A DNA stretch of 64,000 bases, from contig JBEKKS010000003.1 in assembly GCA_050010595.1 (NCBI GenBank), positions 186,001-250,000 of the forward strand. Direction: 5' to 3'. Of this stretch, positions 1-8,738 are shown in pieces. This stretch comes from Palsa-513 sp050010595. GTDB taxonomy: Bacteria; Actinomycetota; Thermoleophilia; Solirubrobacterales; Solirubrobacteraceae. The first letter of the stretch is position 1, and every line of letters starts with the position of its first letter. The notes beneath the pieces were generated by a model. That model was not told the DNA's origin, ran no database searches, and saw only the letters and a program-made list of their open reading frames with translations. The translations under genes were made by a program, and so were the position numbers.

Positions 1-563
1 GCGAGCAGCGTGTCGGCATCGTCGTCCTGCTCGACGTCGAACCACTGGTAGGGCATCCGGTTGCGCCGCAGGAACTCGCGCAGGCGCAGAGCGTCCTGCG
101 AGAAGCGCGAGCCGATCAGCCGTACGCCGGCTCCGCGTTCGATCAGGATCGTGCGTCGCGCGAGAAAAGCCCGCAAGATCAGGTTAGCGAGCTCCTCGTC
201 GCTCGCCACAGCGGCCCGCAGCCGCGCGAGCGGTACCTCGATCACGCTCCCCGCGTCGCGAACGACGGCGGTCAACAGCGGCGGCGAGCCAGTCAGCAGG
301 TTGAGCTCGCCGAGGAACCGGTTCCTGCCGTGTACCGCGATGACTCGGTTGTCCTGCCCGTAGCCCTGGACGATCGCGACGTAGCCGGACTCGACGACGA
401 AGAAGTCGTATTCGGGGTCGCCATCGCGAAACAGGATCTCGCCCGCCTCGACCTCGCGCCGCGCGCCGACCGCGCGAAGCTTCTCGAGCTGCGATGCGGT
501 CAGCCGCGGAAACGCGCCGTTGCGATCCTCGGGCTCCTCGAGCCCGACCCCCAGTGGTTCCAT
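1..563 (-). CDS. Cyclic-nucleotide-domain thioredoxin reductase-like FAD protein (N-terminal part, cut by window edge)
   Basis: The frame is open from the ATG at 563 to the window edge, so only about 187 N-terminal residues are seen. Residues 20-140 look like a cNMP-binding (Crp-type) beta-barrel, with motifs GEILFRDGDPEYDFFVVESG and FLGELNLLTG. This is followed by a region resembling a flavoprotein disulfide reductase linker (RTILIERGAGVRLIG, then RMPYQWFDVE). In actinobacteria this order belongs to FAD-dependent thioredoxin-reductase-like oxidoreductases carrying an N-terminal cNMP domain. The start overlaps the stop of the UBP zinc-finger gene (TGATG), so the two are co-translated. Such pairing with a UBP protein is common. 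The reductase half lies outside the window, so the function is inferred. Confidence 0.75.
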   Translation of the reverse strand, partial: MEPLGVGLEEPEDRNGAFPRLTASQLEKLRAVGARREVEAGEILFRDGDPEYDFFVVESGYVAIVQGYGQDNRVIAVHGRNRFLGELNLLTGSPPLLTAVVRDAGSVIEVPLARLRAAVASDEELANLILRAFLARRTILIERGAGVRLIGSRFSQDALRLREFLRRNRMPYQWFDVEQDDDADTLL

Positions 564-835
564 CAATCGCCCTCGAGCACGAACGTCGCGTCATCGATGT
601 AGCAGTAGGACCAGAGCTCACCCGGCTCGACTGAGGTGATGATCGGGTGCTCGCTGCGCTTCGCGTGCGCCGTCGCGTGACGGTTCGGCGAGGAGTCGCA
701 GCAGCCGACGTGACCACAGCTGCGGCAGACGCGCAGATGTAGCCAGCGGCCGCCGATCGCGAGGCAGTCGACGCAGCCCGCAACCTGCGCAGGGCGCGCA
801 ACCGTCACCTGGTCGAGGTGTGTGCAGTCAGGCAC
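563..835 (-). CDS. UBP-type zinc finger protein
   Basis: A 90-residue protein with the spaced Cys/His pairs of a zf-UBP domain: PDCTHL, GCVDC, HLRVCRSCGHVGCCDSS, then HATAHAKRSEHP and a C-terminal WSYCYIDD. In eukaryotes this fold binds ubiquitin C-termini; the bacterial stand-alone forms have no proven ligand. The GTG at 835 was chosen because GAGGAGG lies five bases before it (841-847); a longer frame starts at 862 without such a site. It overlaps the downstream thioredoxin-reductase-like gene, and a redox or zinc-sensing partnership is plausible but unproven. Confidence 0.82.
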   Translation of the reverse strand: MPDCTHLDQVTVARPAQVAGCVDCLAIGGRWLHLRVCRSCGHVGCCDSSPNRHATAHAKRSEHPIITSVEPGELWSYCYIDDATFVLEGD

Positions 836-874
836 GGGGTCCTCCTCGTTGACGCTGATCACGATGACAGGTCG

Positions 875-1609
875 TCAAGCCCCGGGCGCGCCTGCGCGCG
901 GGCCGAACGAGCTGTACGCGAGACAGGTTACGAGGGCGAGGCCGGCGGCGAAAGCGAGCGGCAGCGTGACCCCGACGCGCAGCATCAGCGCACCACTGAG
1001 CGCGCCGACGAGCATCGTCGAAACCGCGGCCAGTCGCCGGATGGTCCCCCCACCCGAGCCGCGCGCGAGCCGCGAGTCGGCTGCGAGGCCCGTGATCGTC
1101 AGCGTGAGGACCGTGGTCGTGAGATCAGGCACGCCGATTCGACGGACGGTTGCGTTGCGCACCCCCATCGCGCCGGCCATCAGGACGATCATCGAGTAGG
1201 CGACCGCGGAGCCGACCCGTGGGTTGGCCACTGCCGCGAGGATCGCCGCGACGGCGAGCATCGTCCCCTCCGCCGTCAGCGCGCAGGCCAGATGGCGCTG
1301 CTGGCGGTCTGCGAGCTCGTGCGCCAAGAGCCCGCCGGCGCCGGCACCGACAACGAATGCCGCCAGTGCGATCAGCGGCGCTAGAACCGGGAGGCCACCG
1401 GCGCCCGCGATGCCGAAGCCGAGCAGCGCGATGCTGCCCGTCATGTTGGCGGTGAACACGTGGTCGAGGCGCAGATAGCTGACCGCGTCAACCGTGCCGG
1501 TCGAGAACGTGAGCGCCAGCAGCGCGAGCGTCAGCGGGTGGCGCATGCTCGCCGCCGCCTGCTGGGCAACCGTGCGCGGCGCGGCTCCGGACGCCGGCTG
1601 CGCGCTCAT
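875..1609 (-). CDS. YoaK family membrane protein (DUF1275)
   Basis: About 244 residues with roughly six hydrophobic segments. The family signature is seen near the N-terminus: GTVDAVSYLRLDHVFTANMT followed by GSIALLG, and later MGVRNATVRRIGVPDLTTTV. YoaK/DUF1275 proteins are inner-membrane proteins of unknown function, sometimes described as transporter-like. The ATG at 1609 is preferred; a GTG two codons upstream (1615) is also in frame. It has no clear operon partner: the UBP gene lies 40 bp downstream on the same strand and mmsA ends 104 bp upstream. Confidence 0.85.
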   Translation of the reverse strand: MSAQPASGAAPRTVAQQAAASMRHPLTLALLALTFSTGTVDAVSYLRLDHVFTANMTGSIALLGFGIAGAGGLPVLAPLIALAAFVVGAGAGGLLAHELADRQQRHLACALTAEGTMLAVAAILAAVANPRVGSAVAYSMIVLMAGAMGVRNATVRRIGVPDLTTTVLTLTITGLAADSRLARGSGGGTIRRLAAVSTMLVGALSGALMLRVGVTLPLAFAAGLALVTCLAYSSFGPRAGAPGA

Positions 1610-1712
1610 GCGCACGCTCGCGGTTCGCGATCCCGGACGACCACGCCGTCAGATTGACACGCCGCGCGGTCGCCGCCGCGCACGGGAAGCCGGCGCGAGC
1701 AGGCCTGACGGA

Positions 1713-3203
1713 CTAAGGCGACTCGACGAAGTAGCGGCCCGTGGTCTCGCCGCCGGAGAAGTAGCGGCTCGTGATCGTCTTCTTGCGCGTGAAGAAGTCG
1801 ATCGCGTCGCCGCCGTGCGCGTGCAGGTCACCGAGGAACGAGTCCTTCCAGCCGGAGAACGGGAAGAAGGCGACGGGCGCCGCGACCCCCACGTTGACGC
1901 CGATCATCCCGGCCTCGACGTCATGGCGGTAGCGGCGCGCCGCGGCGCCCGACTCGGTGAAGATCGAGCTGCCGTTGCCGTAGCGGCTCGAGTTGACGAG
2001 CGCGATCGCCTCCTCGAGCGTGCGAGCCCGGACGATCCCGAGGACCGGCCCGAAGACCTCCTCGCGCGCGATCGCGCTGTCCGCGTCGAGCTCGAGGATC
2101 GTCGGCCCAACGTAGTTGCCCTCGCGCGCGCTGCGTCCATCCAGCAGCGCTTGGGCCCGATCCGCGAGCGCACGCTCGATGAAGCTCTCGATCCGCTCGC
2201 GCGCCGCGCTCGAAACGACGGGCCCGACATCGGTCTGGGGGTCGGCGCCGTCGCCGACACGCAGACGCGACGCCGCCTCGACGAGTCCCGGCACGAGCCG
2301 CTCATACGCCTCCCCCACCGCGACGACGATCGACCCCGCCATGCAGCGCTGCCCGGCGGCGCCAAACGCCGAGGCGAGGATCCCCTCGATCGCCTTGCCC
2401 ATCACGGCGTCGCCCAGCACGACGATGTGGTTCTTCGCGCCGCCGAGCGCCTGCACGCGCTTTCCGGTGCGGGCCGCGCGCTCATAGACAAGGCGCGCCA
2501 CCGGTGCGGAGCCGACGAAGGAGACCGCATCGACGCCGGGGTGGTCGAGCAGCGCCTCGACCAGCTCGCGTCCGCCGTTGACGAGGTTGACGACACCAGG
2601 CGGCAGCTCGAGCTCGTCGAGCGCTTCGAAGACGAGCTGCGCCGTCAGCGGAACCTGCTCCGAGGGCTTGAGGATGAACGTGTTGCCACAGGCGACCGCG
2701 AACGGCAGGAACCACATCGGGACCATCGCCGGGAAGTTGAACGGCACGATCGCCGCGCAAACCCCGACGGGCTGACGCACGGTCTCGCAATCGATGTTCG
2801 TGGCGACATCCTCGAGGATGCGCCCCTGCATCGTGCTCGGCACGGCGCAGGCACACTCCACCATCTCGATCGCGCGATCGACCTCGGCGCGCGCGTCGGC
2901 GAGCGTCTTGCCCATCTCGCGCGTAACCGATCGGGCAAGCTCCTCGCGGCGCGCAACGAGCAGCTCACGAAACGAGAAGAGCCGCCGCGCCCGCTCGATG
3001 ATGCTGACCGCGCGCCAAGCCGGCAGCGCATCGCGCGCGGCGCGCACGGCGCGGTCGAGCTCGCCGGCACTCGAGAGCGGCACGCGCGCGAGGATCTCGC
3101 CGGTTGCCGGGTTGGAGACGTCAAGGCGCTCACCCGCGCCCGACGGTTGCCAGCCCCCACCGACGTAGTTCTCGAGCGTCCGCACCGTAGCCGCCGTCGC
3201 CAT
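1713..3203 (-). CDS. mmsA: CoA-acylating methylmalonate-semialdehyde dehydrogenase
   Basis: A 496-residue aldehyde dehydrogenase of the usual MmsA length. It oxidises methylmalonate semialdehyde (valine, thymine or myo-inositol catabolism) to propionyl-CoA with NAD. Seen in the sequence: N-terminal NYVGGGWQPSG, NFPAMVPMWFLPFA, the NAD-site VSFVGSAPVARLVYERA, LGGAKNH, and the catalytic cysteine in GAAGQRCMAGS; the C-terminal half has GPVLGIVRA and GMIGVNVGVAAPVAFFPFSG. MmsA-type enzymes lack the general-base glutamate of other aldehyde dehydrogenases, consistent with CoA use. A longer frame to 3410 overlaps the anti-sigma gene and looks non-coding, so the ATG at 3203 is used. No catabolic neighbours are present. 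Confidence 0.93.
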   Translation of the reverse strand: MATAATVRTLENYVGGGWQPSGAGERLDVSNPATGEILARVPLSSAGELDRAVRAARDALPAWRAVSIIERARRLFSFRELLVARREELARSVTREMGKTLADARAEVDRAIEMVECACAVPSTMQGRILEDVATNIDCETVRQPVGVCAAIVPFNFPAMVPMWFLPFAVACGNTFILKPSEQVPLTAQLVFEALDELELPPGVVNLVNGGRELVEALLDHPGVDAVSFVGSAPVARLVYERAARTGKRVQALGGAKNHIVVLGDAVMGKAIEGILASAFGAAGQRCMAGSIVVAVGEAYERLVPGLVEAASRLRVGDGADPQTDVGPVVSSAARERIESFIERALADRAQALLDGRSAREGNYVGPTILELDADSAIAREEVFGPVLGIVRARTLEEAIALVNSSRYGNGSSIFTESGAAARRYRHDVEAGMIGVNVGVAAPVAFFPFSGWKDSFLGDLHAHGGDAIDFFTRKKTITSRYFSGGETTGRYFVESP

Positions 3204-3234
3204 CTGCGCATCATCGCGCAGACCGCGCGACGCG

Positions 3235-3498
3235 CTAGCGCTGCTCGCGCCAGCGGCGGTAGATCTCGGCGAAGTCCTCACGCATCGCGGGCGTGAGATC
3301 CGTCGTCTGGAGGCGGCCGGTGAGGCGGATCGTCGTGCGCATCTGGGCCAGGTACTCGGTGCAGTGCGGGCAGCCTGCGAGATGAGCGTCGAAGCGGCGG
3401 CGGTCAGCACGCGAGAGCGAGCCCTCGAGATAGTCGGTGACGAGCTCGACGATCTGCTGGCAGACGAGATCCGGTTGGCGGCGCAAGCGAAGCATCAT
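3235..3498 (-). CDS. Anti-sigma factor with putative zinc finger (zf-HC2)
   Basis: An 87-residue cytoplasmic protein with the zinc-binding anti-sigma motif H-x3-C-x2-C (HLAGCPHC, around residues 39-46) after the helix IVELVTDYLEGSLS. The family binds and inhibits a cognate ECF sigma factor, often releasing it on thiol oxidation. It has no transmembrane segment. Its ATG overlaps the stop of the ECF sigma gene immediately upstream (TGATG at 3496-3500), the standard sigma/anti-sigma arrangement. Confidence 0.88.
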   Translation of the reverse strand: MMLRLRRQPDLVCQQIVELVTDYLEGSLSRADRRRFDAHLAGCPHCTEYLAQMRTTIRLTGRLQTTDLTPAMREDFAEIYRRWREQR

Positions 3499-4103
3499 CA
3501 GATCGTCCCGAATTCGGTCTCGAGGGCACCGCGTAGCTGGGAGCGACCGCGGTGCAGGAGAACGCGCTGGTTGGCGTCGGAGATGTCGAGGACGTCACAG
3601 ACCTCCTCGCTCGTGAGGCCGTCGACATCGCGCAACAGGACCACGGCTCGCTGGCGCGGCGGTAGCCCGTCGAGCGCCGACTGGAGGCTCGTAGCGAGAC
3701 TCTCCGCGTCGAGGCGCTCCTCGGCGGCCGCCGCCCAGTCGAGCGGCGGCGCGCTCCAGATGCCGGTCACGTCGAAGCGCGACGGATCGACGGCCGGCTC
3801 GAACGGGACGGTGCGCTTCTCACGCACGCCGGTCGTCCTTGCACGGTTCGCAAGGATCGCGAAGAGCCAGGTACGAAAGGTCGAGCGACCGGCGAAGGAG
3901 TCGATGCCGCGCAGGGCCGCGAGCCAGGTGTCCTGGGCGACCTCCTCGGCAATTGCGGAGCTCGAGACGAACGTCGCCGCAAGCCGCAACAAGGCGGTGT
4001 GATGTCGCGCGACGAGATCGACAAACGCCTGCTCCTCGCCCGCGCGAAAGCGTGCGAGAAGATCCGCGTCGGGATCGGGGGCTCGGCGGCCGAGCAAGCT
4101 CAC
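3498..4103 (-). CDS. ECF-family RNA polymerase sigma factor
   Basis: 201 residues. The region 2 core is LVARHHTALLRLAATFVSSS followed by AIAEEVAQDTWLAALRG and FRTWLFAILANRAR. Region 4 contains LPPRQRAVVLLRDVDGLTSE, then VCDVLDISDANQRVLLHRGR, a helix-turn-helix that reads the -35 element. It starts with GTG at 4103 and is coupled to the zf-HC2 anti-sigma factor. By analogy with paired zf-HC2 systems it probably controls a small stress regulon and its own operon. No convincing autoregulated promoter is visible upstream. Confidence 0.93.
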   Translation of the reverse strand: MSLLGRRAPDPDADLLARFRAGEEQAFVDLVARHHTALLRLAATFVSSSAIAEEVAQDTWLAALRGIDSFAGRSTFRTWLFAILANRARTTGVREKRTVPFEPAVDPSRFDVTGIWSAPPLDWAAAAEERLDAESLATSLQSALDGLPPRQRAVVLLRDVDGLTSEEVCDVLDISDANQRVLLHRGRSQLRGALETEFGTI

Positions 4104-4155
4104 CGCGCAAGACCTGCTGGTGGACGTGGGGCATCGGAGGTCATCGTGGCGTGGA

Positions 4156-4188
4156 GGCTACGGCGCGCCAGGCCGGCGCGCCGTAGCC
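4156..4188 (-). terminator. Perfect 14-bp hairpin after the beta-propeller gene
   Basis: GGCTACGGCGCGCC (4156-4169) and its exact reverse complement (4175-4188) flank a 5-base loop, six bases beyond the stop of the minus-strand gene ending at 4195. No T-run follows, as is usual in high-GC actinobacteria, so it is an I-shaped terminator or mRNA 3'-end stabiliser. Confidence 0.7.
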
Positions 4189-4194
4189 GGTCCA

Positions 4195-5346
4195 CTAGGA
4201 GGCGGCGATCCCCTCCCCGCCTGCTGCGCCGGGAACGAGAACGGAGCCGATGCTCTGAAGCGCTCCGCGACTGCCGATCGCGAACTCGTCGACGATCCCC
4301 GGCCCGCCCGCCTGGACATAGAGGAAGCGGCCGTCGCCCGAGGCCGTCGCATCGACGGTTCCGGCGTCGGTCGGCGTCGAGCCGACGAGCGTCAGCTGGC
4401 CCGACGGCGAGGCCGTGAACGTACTGAGCGTCGCGCTACCCGCGTTCGAGAGGTAGTAGTAACCATCGGCCGCAGCGATCCAGCACGTCGCGGTTGCACC
4501 TGTCGCGAGCGTATCGAGCGTTGTCAGCGTCCCAGTCGGGGCGAGCGCGAAGCTCGCGAGCGCGTCGGTGCCAGCGAGCGCAACGAGCGCCTGGCCCTGC
4601 GGATCGAAGGTCAGCGAGAACGGGACTGCGCCCGGCTCGCTGTTCACCACCGGGCTCGCGGACAGCTCGCCGAACGGTCCGACACGGAACGCGTCGATCG
4701 CGCTCCCGTTCGCCTTCGTCGTGACGAGCAGCTGCGAGCCGTCGGGCGAGAAAGCGACCTCACCCGGCGTGTTCGTGAACTGCGGCGTCGCGGTCAAGCT
4801 CAAGCCAAGCTGACGGCTCGAGCCGGGCACCGGAACGAGGTGATCGAAAGCGAGGAAGTAGCCCTGCAGGCTGCCGCCGCCGAGCGCGTTCAGGACGTAG
4901 ACGAGGTTGCCGCGGACCGCGATGCTCGCCGGGAAGTCGCCGCCCGAAGCTACGACCTGCGTCAGGAAGAGGCGGTCGCCGTGAACCGCGAAGACCGACA
5001 CGGTGTTGCTGCCCGCGTTCACCGCGAGCAGATCGCCAGCCTGCTGGTCGTAGACGAGTGAGTCCTGCGAGGCGAGATGGTCGACAACCGAGCCGGTCAG
5101 CTGGCCACCGAGCCCGCCGGTGGCGTAGGCGCCGGCCTGCGTCAGCGTGCCGGTCTGCGAGCGGTCGTAGACGACGACCTGGTTTCCGGCGCCGCTATCG
5201 GTCTGGACGAAGACCGTGCCGGCGGGCGCGGGCGCGGGCGCGGGCGCGGGTGGCGGCGGCGGCTGGAACGGGCGGCCGTGGGCCGAGGCAGTGGTCGCGG
5301 TCACCGCAAGTGCGGCTGTCGCGAGCACGAGAGCGCGGAGCTTCAT
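4195..5346 (-). CDS. Secreted lactonase-like beta-propeller protein
   Basis: 383 residues with a clear signal peptide (MKLRALVLATAALAVTATTASA), then a Pro/Ala linker made of APAPAPA repeats and a repetitive domain of seven-bladed-propeller type. Repeats include GDLLAVNAGSNTVSVFAV, GEVAFSPDGSQLLVTTK and PFSLTFDPQGQALVAL, as in the YVTN/6-phosphogluconolactonase superfamily. An enzymatic role is not certain; many exported members have none known. The RBS GGAGGA lies ten bases before the ATG. A stretch TGTAACG about 80 bases upstream resembles an ECF -35 element (the AAC motif), but no matched -10 was established. Confidence 0.8.
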   Translation of the reverse strand: MKLRALVLATAALAVTATTASAHGRPFQPPPPPAPAPAPAPAGTVFVQTDSGAGNQVVVYDRSQTGTLTQAGAYATGGLGGQLTGSVVDHLASQDSLVYDQQAGDLLAVNAGSNTVSVFAVHGDRLFLTQVVASGGDFPASIAVRGNLVYVLNALGGGSLQGYFLAFDHLVPVPGSSRQLGLSLTATPQFTNTPGEVAFSPDGSQLLVTTKANGSAIDAFRVGPFGELSASPVVNSEPGAVPFSLTFDPQGQALVALAGTDALASFALAPTGTLTTLDTLATGATATCWIAAADGYYYLSNAGSATLSTFTASPSGQLTLVGSTPTDAGTVDATASGDGRFLYVQAGGPGIVDEFAIGSRGALQSIGSVLVPGAAGGEGIAAS

Positions 5347-5455
5347 TCGTGGGTCCTCCTTCGGGGGCTTTGCCCTTCAGTCCGCGCAGCGAGTCAAGCG
5401 TTACAAGCGCTCACGCCGTGAAGAGCGAGCGTCGCTCGCCGTGCGCCACCCCCAA

Positions 5456-7018
5456 TCAGCGGTCAAGCGGCGCGCGGGAAGGAAGCGCCACGACGACGAT
5501 CAGGGCACCGGCGAGGGCGACGAACGCCGCGACCGCGGTGGCGAGATGAGCGCCGCTGAGGAAGGCGGTACGCGCCGCGTCGGCGAGCAGCGGGCCGGCG
5601 GGCGGGCCGATCCGCGCCGCCACGACGAGCGCAGCGCCGAGCGAGCCGGTGATCGTGTGGAGCAGCGCAGGCGGGGCGAGGCGGGCGACGAGAGCAGTGA
5701 CGTGATGCTGGTAGCGCGTTGCCGAGATGCTGCCGAGGACGGCGACGCCGAGCGCGCCACCTACCTGGATCGAGACACCGTAGGTAGCGGAGCCGACACC
5801 GGCCTTGGCGCGCGGGACGGCGCCGAGGACCGCGTCGGCGGCCGTCGGCATCAAGAGGCCGGCGCCGAGACCGACGCAGAGCATGCCGGGCAGCACGTCG
5901 AGATACGTGACGGCCGGCGCGCAGGCGCCGGAGATGAGGAAGTAGCCGGCAGACATCGAGGCGAGGCCGGCGGCGGCGACGAGCTTCGAGCCGATCGCGC
6001 GGACGACGAGCGTCGAGAGCGGCGCCGTGAGGGCGAGCACGCCCGCGATCGGCAGGATCCGCACGCCGGCCTGGAGCGGGGTGTAGCCGAGCTCGTTCTG
6101 GAGCAGCTGGGAGAGGACGAAAACGGCGCCGAAGACCGCGAACAGGCCGAGACCGACGGCGAGGAGCGCGGCCGAGAAACGCGGCGAGCGAAAGAACTCG
6201 AGGCGCAGCATCGGATGTGAGCTGTGTCGCTCGAAGAAGATCAAGCCGACGAGGATCGCGACACCGGCGGCGACCGCCGCCAGGACGAGCGCCGAGGTCC
6301 AGCCGTGCAAGGGCGCCTCGATGACGCCCCAGAGGACCGTGCCGAGGCCGAGGATCGAAAGCAGGGCGCCGGGCCGGTCCGGGGCATCCGCGGCGGGATC
6401 GCGCGACTCGGGGACCAGGCGCCAGGCGGCGAGGCCCCCGAGCGCGACGATCGGGACATTGACGAGGAAGATCGAGCCCCAGGCGAAATGCGCAAGCAGA
6501 AGCCCTCCGGCGACGGGGCCGACCGCGAGGCCGACGCCGATCGTGCCGCCCCACATGCCGACCGCCCGGGCGCGCATCTCGGGCGTGCGAAAGACATCAC
6601 CCAGAATCGAGAGCCCTGCAGGAATCTGTAGCGCCGCGCCCGTGCCCATCAGCGCGCGGAAAGCAATCAGGGTTCCGACCGACCCGGAAAGCGATGCGCC
6701 GAGCGAGCCGATGGCGAAAACAGCGAAGCCGGTGAGGAACGCGCGCTTGCGGCCGATGTGATCGGCGAAGCTGCCCGACACGAGTAGCAGGCCACCAAAG
6801 CCGAGCGAGTAGGCATCGACGATCCATTGGAGGTCCTCCGAGGTCGCGTGGAGCTTGCGGATCAGGGTCGGGAGCGCGACATTGAGGATCGTCGAGTCGA
6901 TGTTCACGACGAGGACCGCGACGCAGAGCACCGGAAGGATCAGCCACGGCGTGTGCACGGGCCGACGGCCCGCCGGCTCGGCGATGCTGCTGGCGCTCAT
7001 GTGAGTCGACACTCGCAT
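5456..7018 (-). CDS. DHA2-family MFS multidrug exporter (EmrB/QacA type)
   Basis: 520 residues with about 14 hydrophobic segments. MFS signatures are motif D1-like LVVNIDSTILNVALPTL in TM1, motif A GSFADHIGRKRAF, motif B RALMGTGAALQIPAGLSIL and motif C VGLAVGPVAGGLLLA. Family members export drugs, dyes or metabolites by proton antiport. ATGs exist at 7018 and 7000; the latter starts MSASSIAEP. There is no adjacent TetR/MarR gene, but an imperfect dyad at 7164-7183 lies upstream. Confidence 0.9.
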   Translation of the reverse strand: MRVSTHMSASSIAEPAGRRPVHTPWLILPVLCVAVLVVNIDSTILNVALPTLIRKLHATSEDLQWIVDAYSLGFGGLLLVSGSFADHIGRKRAFLTGFAVFAIGSLGASLSGSVGTLIAFRALMGTGAALQIPAGLSILGDVFRTPEMRARAVGMWGGTIGVGLAVGPVAGGLLLAHFAWGSIFLVNVPIVALGGLAAWRLVPESRDPAADAPDRPGALLSILGLGTVLWGVIEAPLHGWTSALVLAAVAAGVAILVGLIFFERHSSHPMLRLEFFRSPRFSAALLAVGLGLFAVFGAVFVLSQLLQNELGYTPLQAGVRILPIAGVLALTAPLSTLVVRAIGSKLVAAAGLASMSAGYFLISGACAPAVTYLDVLPGMLCVGLGAGLLMPTAADAVLGAVPRAKAGVGSATYGVSIQVGGALGVAVLGSISATRYQHHVTALVARLAPPALLHTITGSLGAALVVAARIGPPAGPLLADAARTAFLSGAHLATAVAAFVALAGALIVVVALPSRAPLDR

Positions 7019-7348
7019 TGGCGCGCGCCAGCCGCATCGGGAATTAAGGCGGTGGCGCGGCGCGGGGAACTACGCGCCGAGAAGTTCAGCGGTATTTGCG
7101 AACGTTTCACGGCCGTTGCGTTTGCCTTGCGTCCACTGCGGGTAGCGCCTGGCGGTAGTGAAGGTACTCGTGTTCACGAGCACCCAAATCGCGGGTCGGG
7201 AGACATCGCCAGCAGGTCACGCGGCGCGGGGAGCGCCGCGAGAGATGACCGCACGCTGCGCAGAGGACGACGACCAGGGCCGAGTGCGGCCGGCGGTGTC
7301 CCCCGATCCCCGCGATTAGGCGCGGTCAGCGAATACGATTCCGGGGGC
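7019..7348. other. 330-bp divergent intergenic region
   Basis: This lies between the DHA2 exporter (minus) and the HhH-GPD gene (plus). Apart from the short dyad at 7164-7183 I see no conserved reading frame, RNA or repeat. It should hold both promoters. Confidence 0.5.
7164..7183. promoter_or_regulatory. Candidate operator dyad
   Basis: Imperfect palindrome gtaCTCGTG-tt-CACGAGcac: six perfect base pairs extended to eight of nine, between divergent genes. It could bind a TetR/MarR-type regulator of the exporter. This rests only on symmetry and position. Confidence 0.3.
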
Positions 7349-7888
7349 GTGCCCGACCGCCTCTACTTCACCGACTCCGACGTCGCGAACGAGCTGCTCG
7401 CGCGCGACCCGATGGCGCTGCTGATCGGGTTCGCGCTTGACCAGCAGGTCTCGGTGCAGAAGGCCTTTGCGGGCCCGCTCGTGCTGCGCGAGCGGATCGG
7501 GTCGATCGACGCCGCGACGCTCGCCGGCGCCGATCTCGAAGCTGCATTCCGTGAGAAGCCGGCGATTCATCGCTTTCCGGGCGCGATGGCGCGGCGCGTA
7601 CAGGAGCTGGCCCAGCAGATCCGCGATGACTACGCCGGTGACGCCGAACGAGTCTGGAGCGAGGCGCGCGACGGCAGCGATCTGCGCAGCCGCATCGAGG
7701 CGTTGCCGGGGTTCGGCGAGATGAAGGTAAAGGCGCTCGGCGCGGTGCTGGCCAAGCGTTTCGGCATCGCCGCAGCGCAGGAGCTGGTGCCGGAGCATCC
7801 GACGCTCGGGGACGTCGACTCGCCGCAAGCGCTCGCCGACTATCAGGCGGCGAAGCGAGCCCACAAGGCCGAGCGCAGGAGCAAGTGA
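7349..7888 (+). CDS. HhH-GPD-type base excision repair protein
   Basis: 179 residues. It matches the small actinobacterial HhH-GPD family (TIGR03252-like). Seen: an N-terminal YFTDSDVANELLARDPMALL then IGFALDQQVSVQKAF, and the helix-hairpin-helix LPGFGEMKVKALGAVLAKRF near residues 124-143. The family is related to endonuclease III and AlkA glycosylases, but the catalytic Lys/Asp pattern is not obvious, so lesion and activity are unknown. GTG at 7349 was chosen by domain start. A 12-bp hairpin overlaps its stop codon. Confidence 0.85.
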   Translation: MPDRLYFTDSDVANELLARDPMALLIGFALDQQVSVQKAFAGPLVLRERIGSIDAATLAGADLEAAFREKPAIHRFPGAMARRVQELAQQIRDDYAGDAERVWSEARDGSDLRSRIEALPGFGEMKVKALGAVLAKRFGIAAAQELVPEHPTLGDVDSPQALADYQAAKRAHKAERRSK

Positions 7889-7923
7889 AGCGGCCGCGCC
7901 GAGGTGAGTGACGCGGCCGCTTC
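7887..7923 (+). terminator. 12-bp hairpin overlapping the HhH-GPD stop codon
   Basis: GAAGCGGCCGCG (7887-7898) is perfectly complementary to 7912-7923 with a 13-base loop. The left arm begins inside the TGA stop. No T-run follows. It could serve both this gene and the convergent gene ending at 8011. Confidence 0.65.
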
Positions 7924-8010
7924 GGCGATCTGAGGAAGCTCGCCGGTGGAGCGCGACGAGCGGTGCTCAGTCTCGCAAGGGGTGCGGACACCGCCGCGCC
8001 CGAGCGGCCG

Positions 8011-8484
8011 CTAGTTCTCGCAGCCGAGGCGATCGGCGAGATACAGGGAAGTGCACTCGCGCGCAAGCTTGGTGAGCTGCGCCTGACTCAGGCACGGCAG
8101 GACGGTTGCGAGCACCTGCGCCTCGCTGACGCCCGCATCGAACGCACTGGCTGCGCGCAGGCACGCGGCGGAGCGCAGCAGCTCGCGCCGGCGAGGACCG
8201 AGAGCCGCGAACGCACCGGCGAGGAACTCGCGGCTCGGTAGCGCTACCAAGCCGGAGCCGGGCCACCCCGCGAGCTCCCGCAGCTCGTCGTGTCCAAGCC
8301 CGGCGAGCGCCTTCTTGTAGTGCCCGGCGAGCTCGACGTCGGGGATCGCGTCGACCCATGCGGTGACGACAAGCTCGACGAGCTCGCGTCGCGCGTCGCG
8401 TCCGGTCGCCTCGGCGATCGCGTGGATCGCGCGCGCCGGGTCGATGATTCGCAGCGCGCCCTGCTTGCTGCGGCGTGGTGGCAC
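8011..8484 (-). CDS. Hypothetical alpha-helical protein
   Basis: About 157 residues with no recognisable domain. The sequence is helix-rich and compositionally normal: RAIHAIAEATGRDARRELVE, GHYKKALAGLGHDELRELAG, then a C-terminal part with three cysteines. The open frame continues to 8679, but the extra N-terminus is Arg/Pro-rich and looks non-coding, so the GTG at 8484 is proposed. The start is uncertain. It is not obviously linked to ligD, which ends 255 bp upstream on the same strand. Confidence 0.5.
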   Translation of the reverse strand: MPPRRSKQGALRIIDPARAIHAIAEATGRDARRELVELVVTAWVDAIPDVELAGHYKKALAGLGHDELRELAGWPGSGLVALPSREFLAGAFAALGPRRRELLRSAACLRAASAFDAGVSEAQVLATVLPCLSQAQLTKLARECTSLYLADRLGCEN

Positions 8485-8738
8485 CTCACGAATGTAGAAG
8501 CCGCGGCGGACGCCGCGGCAGTCAGCGTGCGCGCATCGGCAGCGGGGTCGTATTCCCAGGGACCTGCGCCTCGATGGTTGATTGCGCCGAGGGCGCGTTT
8601 GGCTGGCGAGTGGCCGCTGAGAGTCGGGTGACGCGGGGCGGACGGGGGCAGTCGGCAGAGCCACGAACCCGGACGCCACGTGGCGATCCGCCGCCAGCGG
8701 ACGCCGCCAGACGGCGCAGGGGTCGTGGAACCAGCCAT

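Noticed and set aside
184..801. Minus-strand frame of 205 codons across the left-edge genes
   Set aside because: Arg/Ser/Ala-rich shadow of the thioredoxin-reductase-like and UBP zinc-finger genes, which have clear motifs in another frame.
1494..3296. 600-codon plus-strand frame
   Set aside because: Antisense shadow of mmsA; Arg/Asp-rich composition with no domain.
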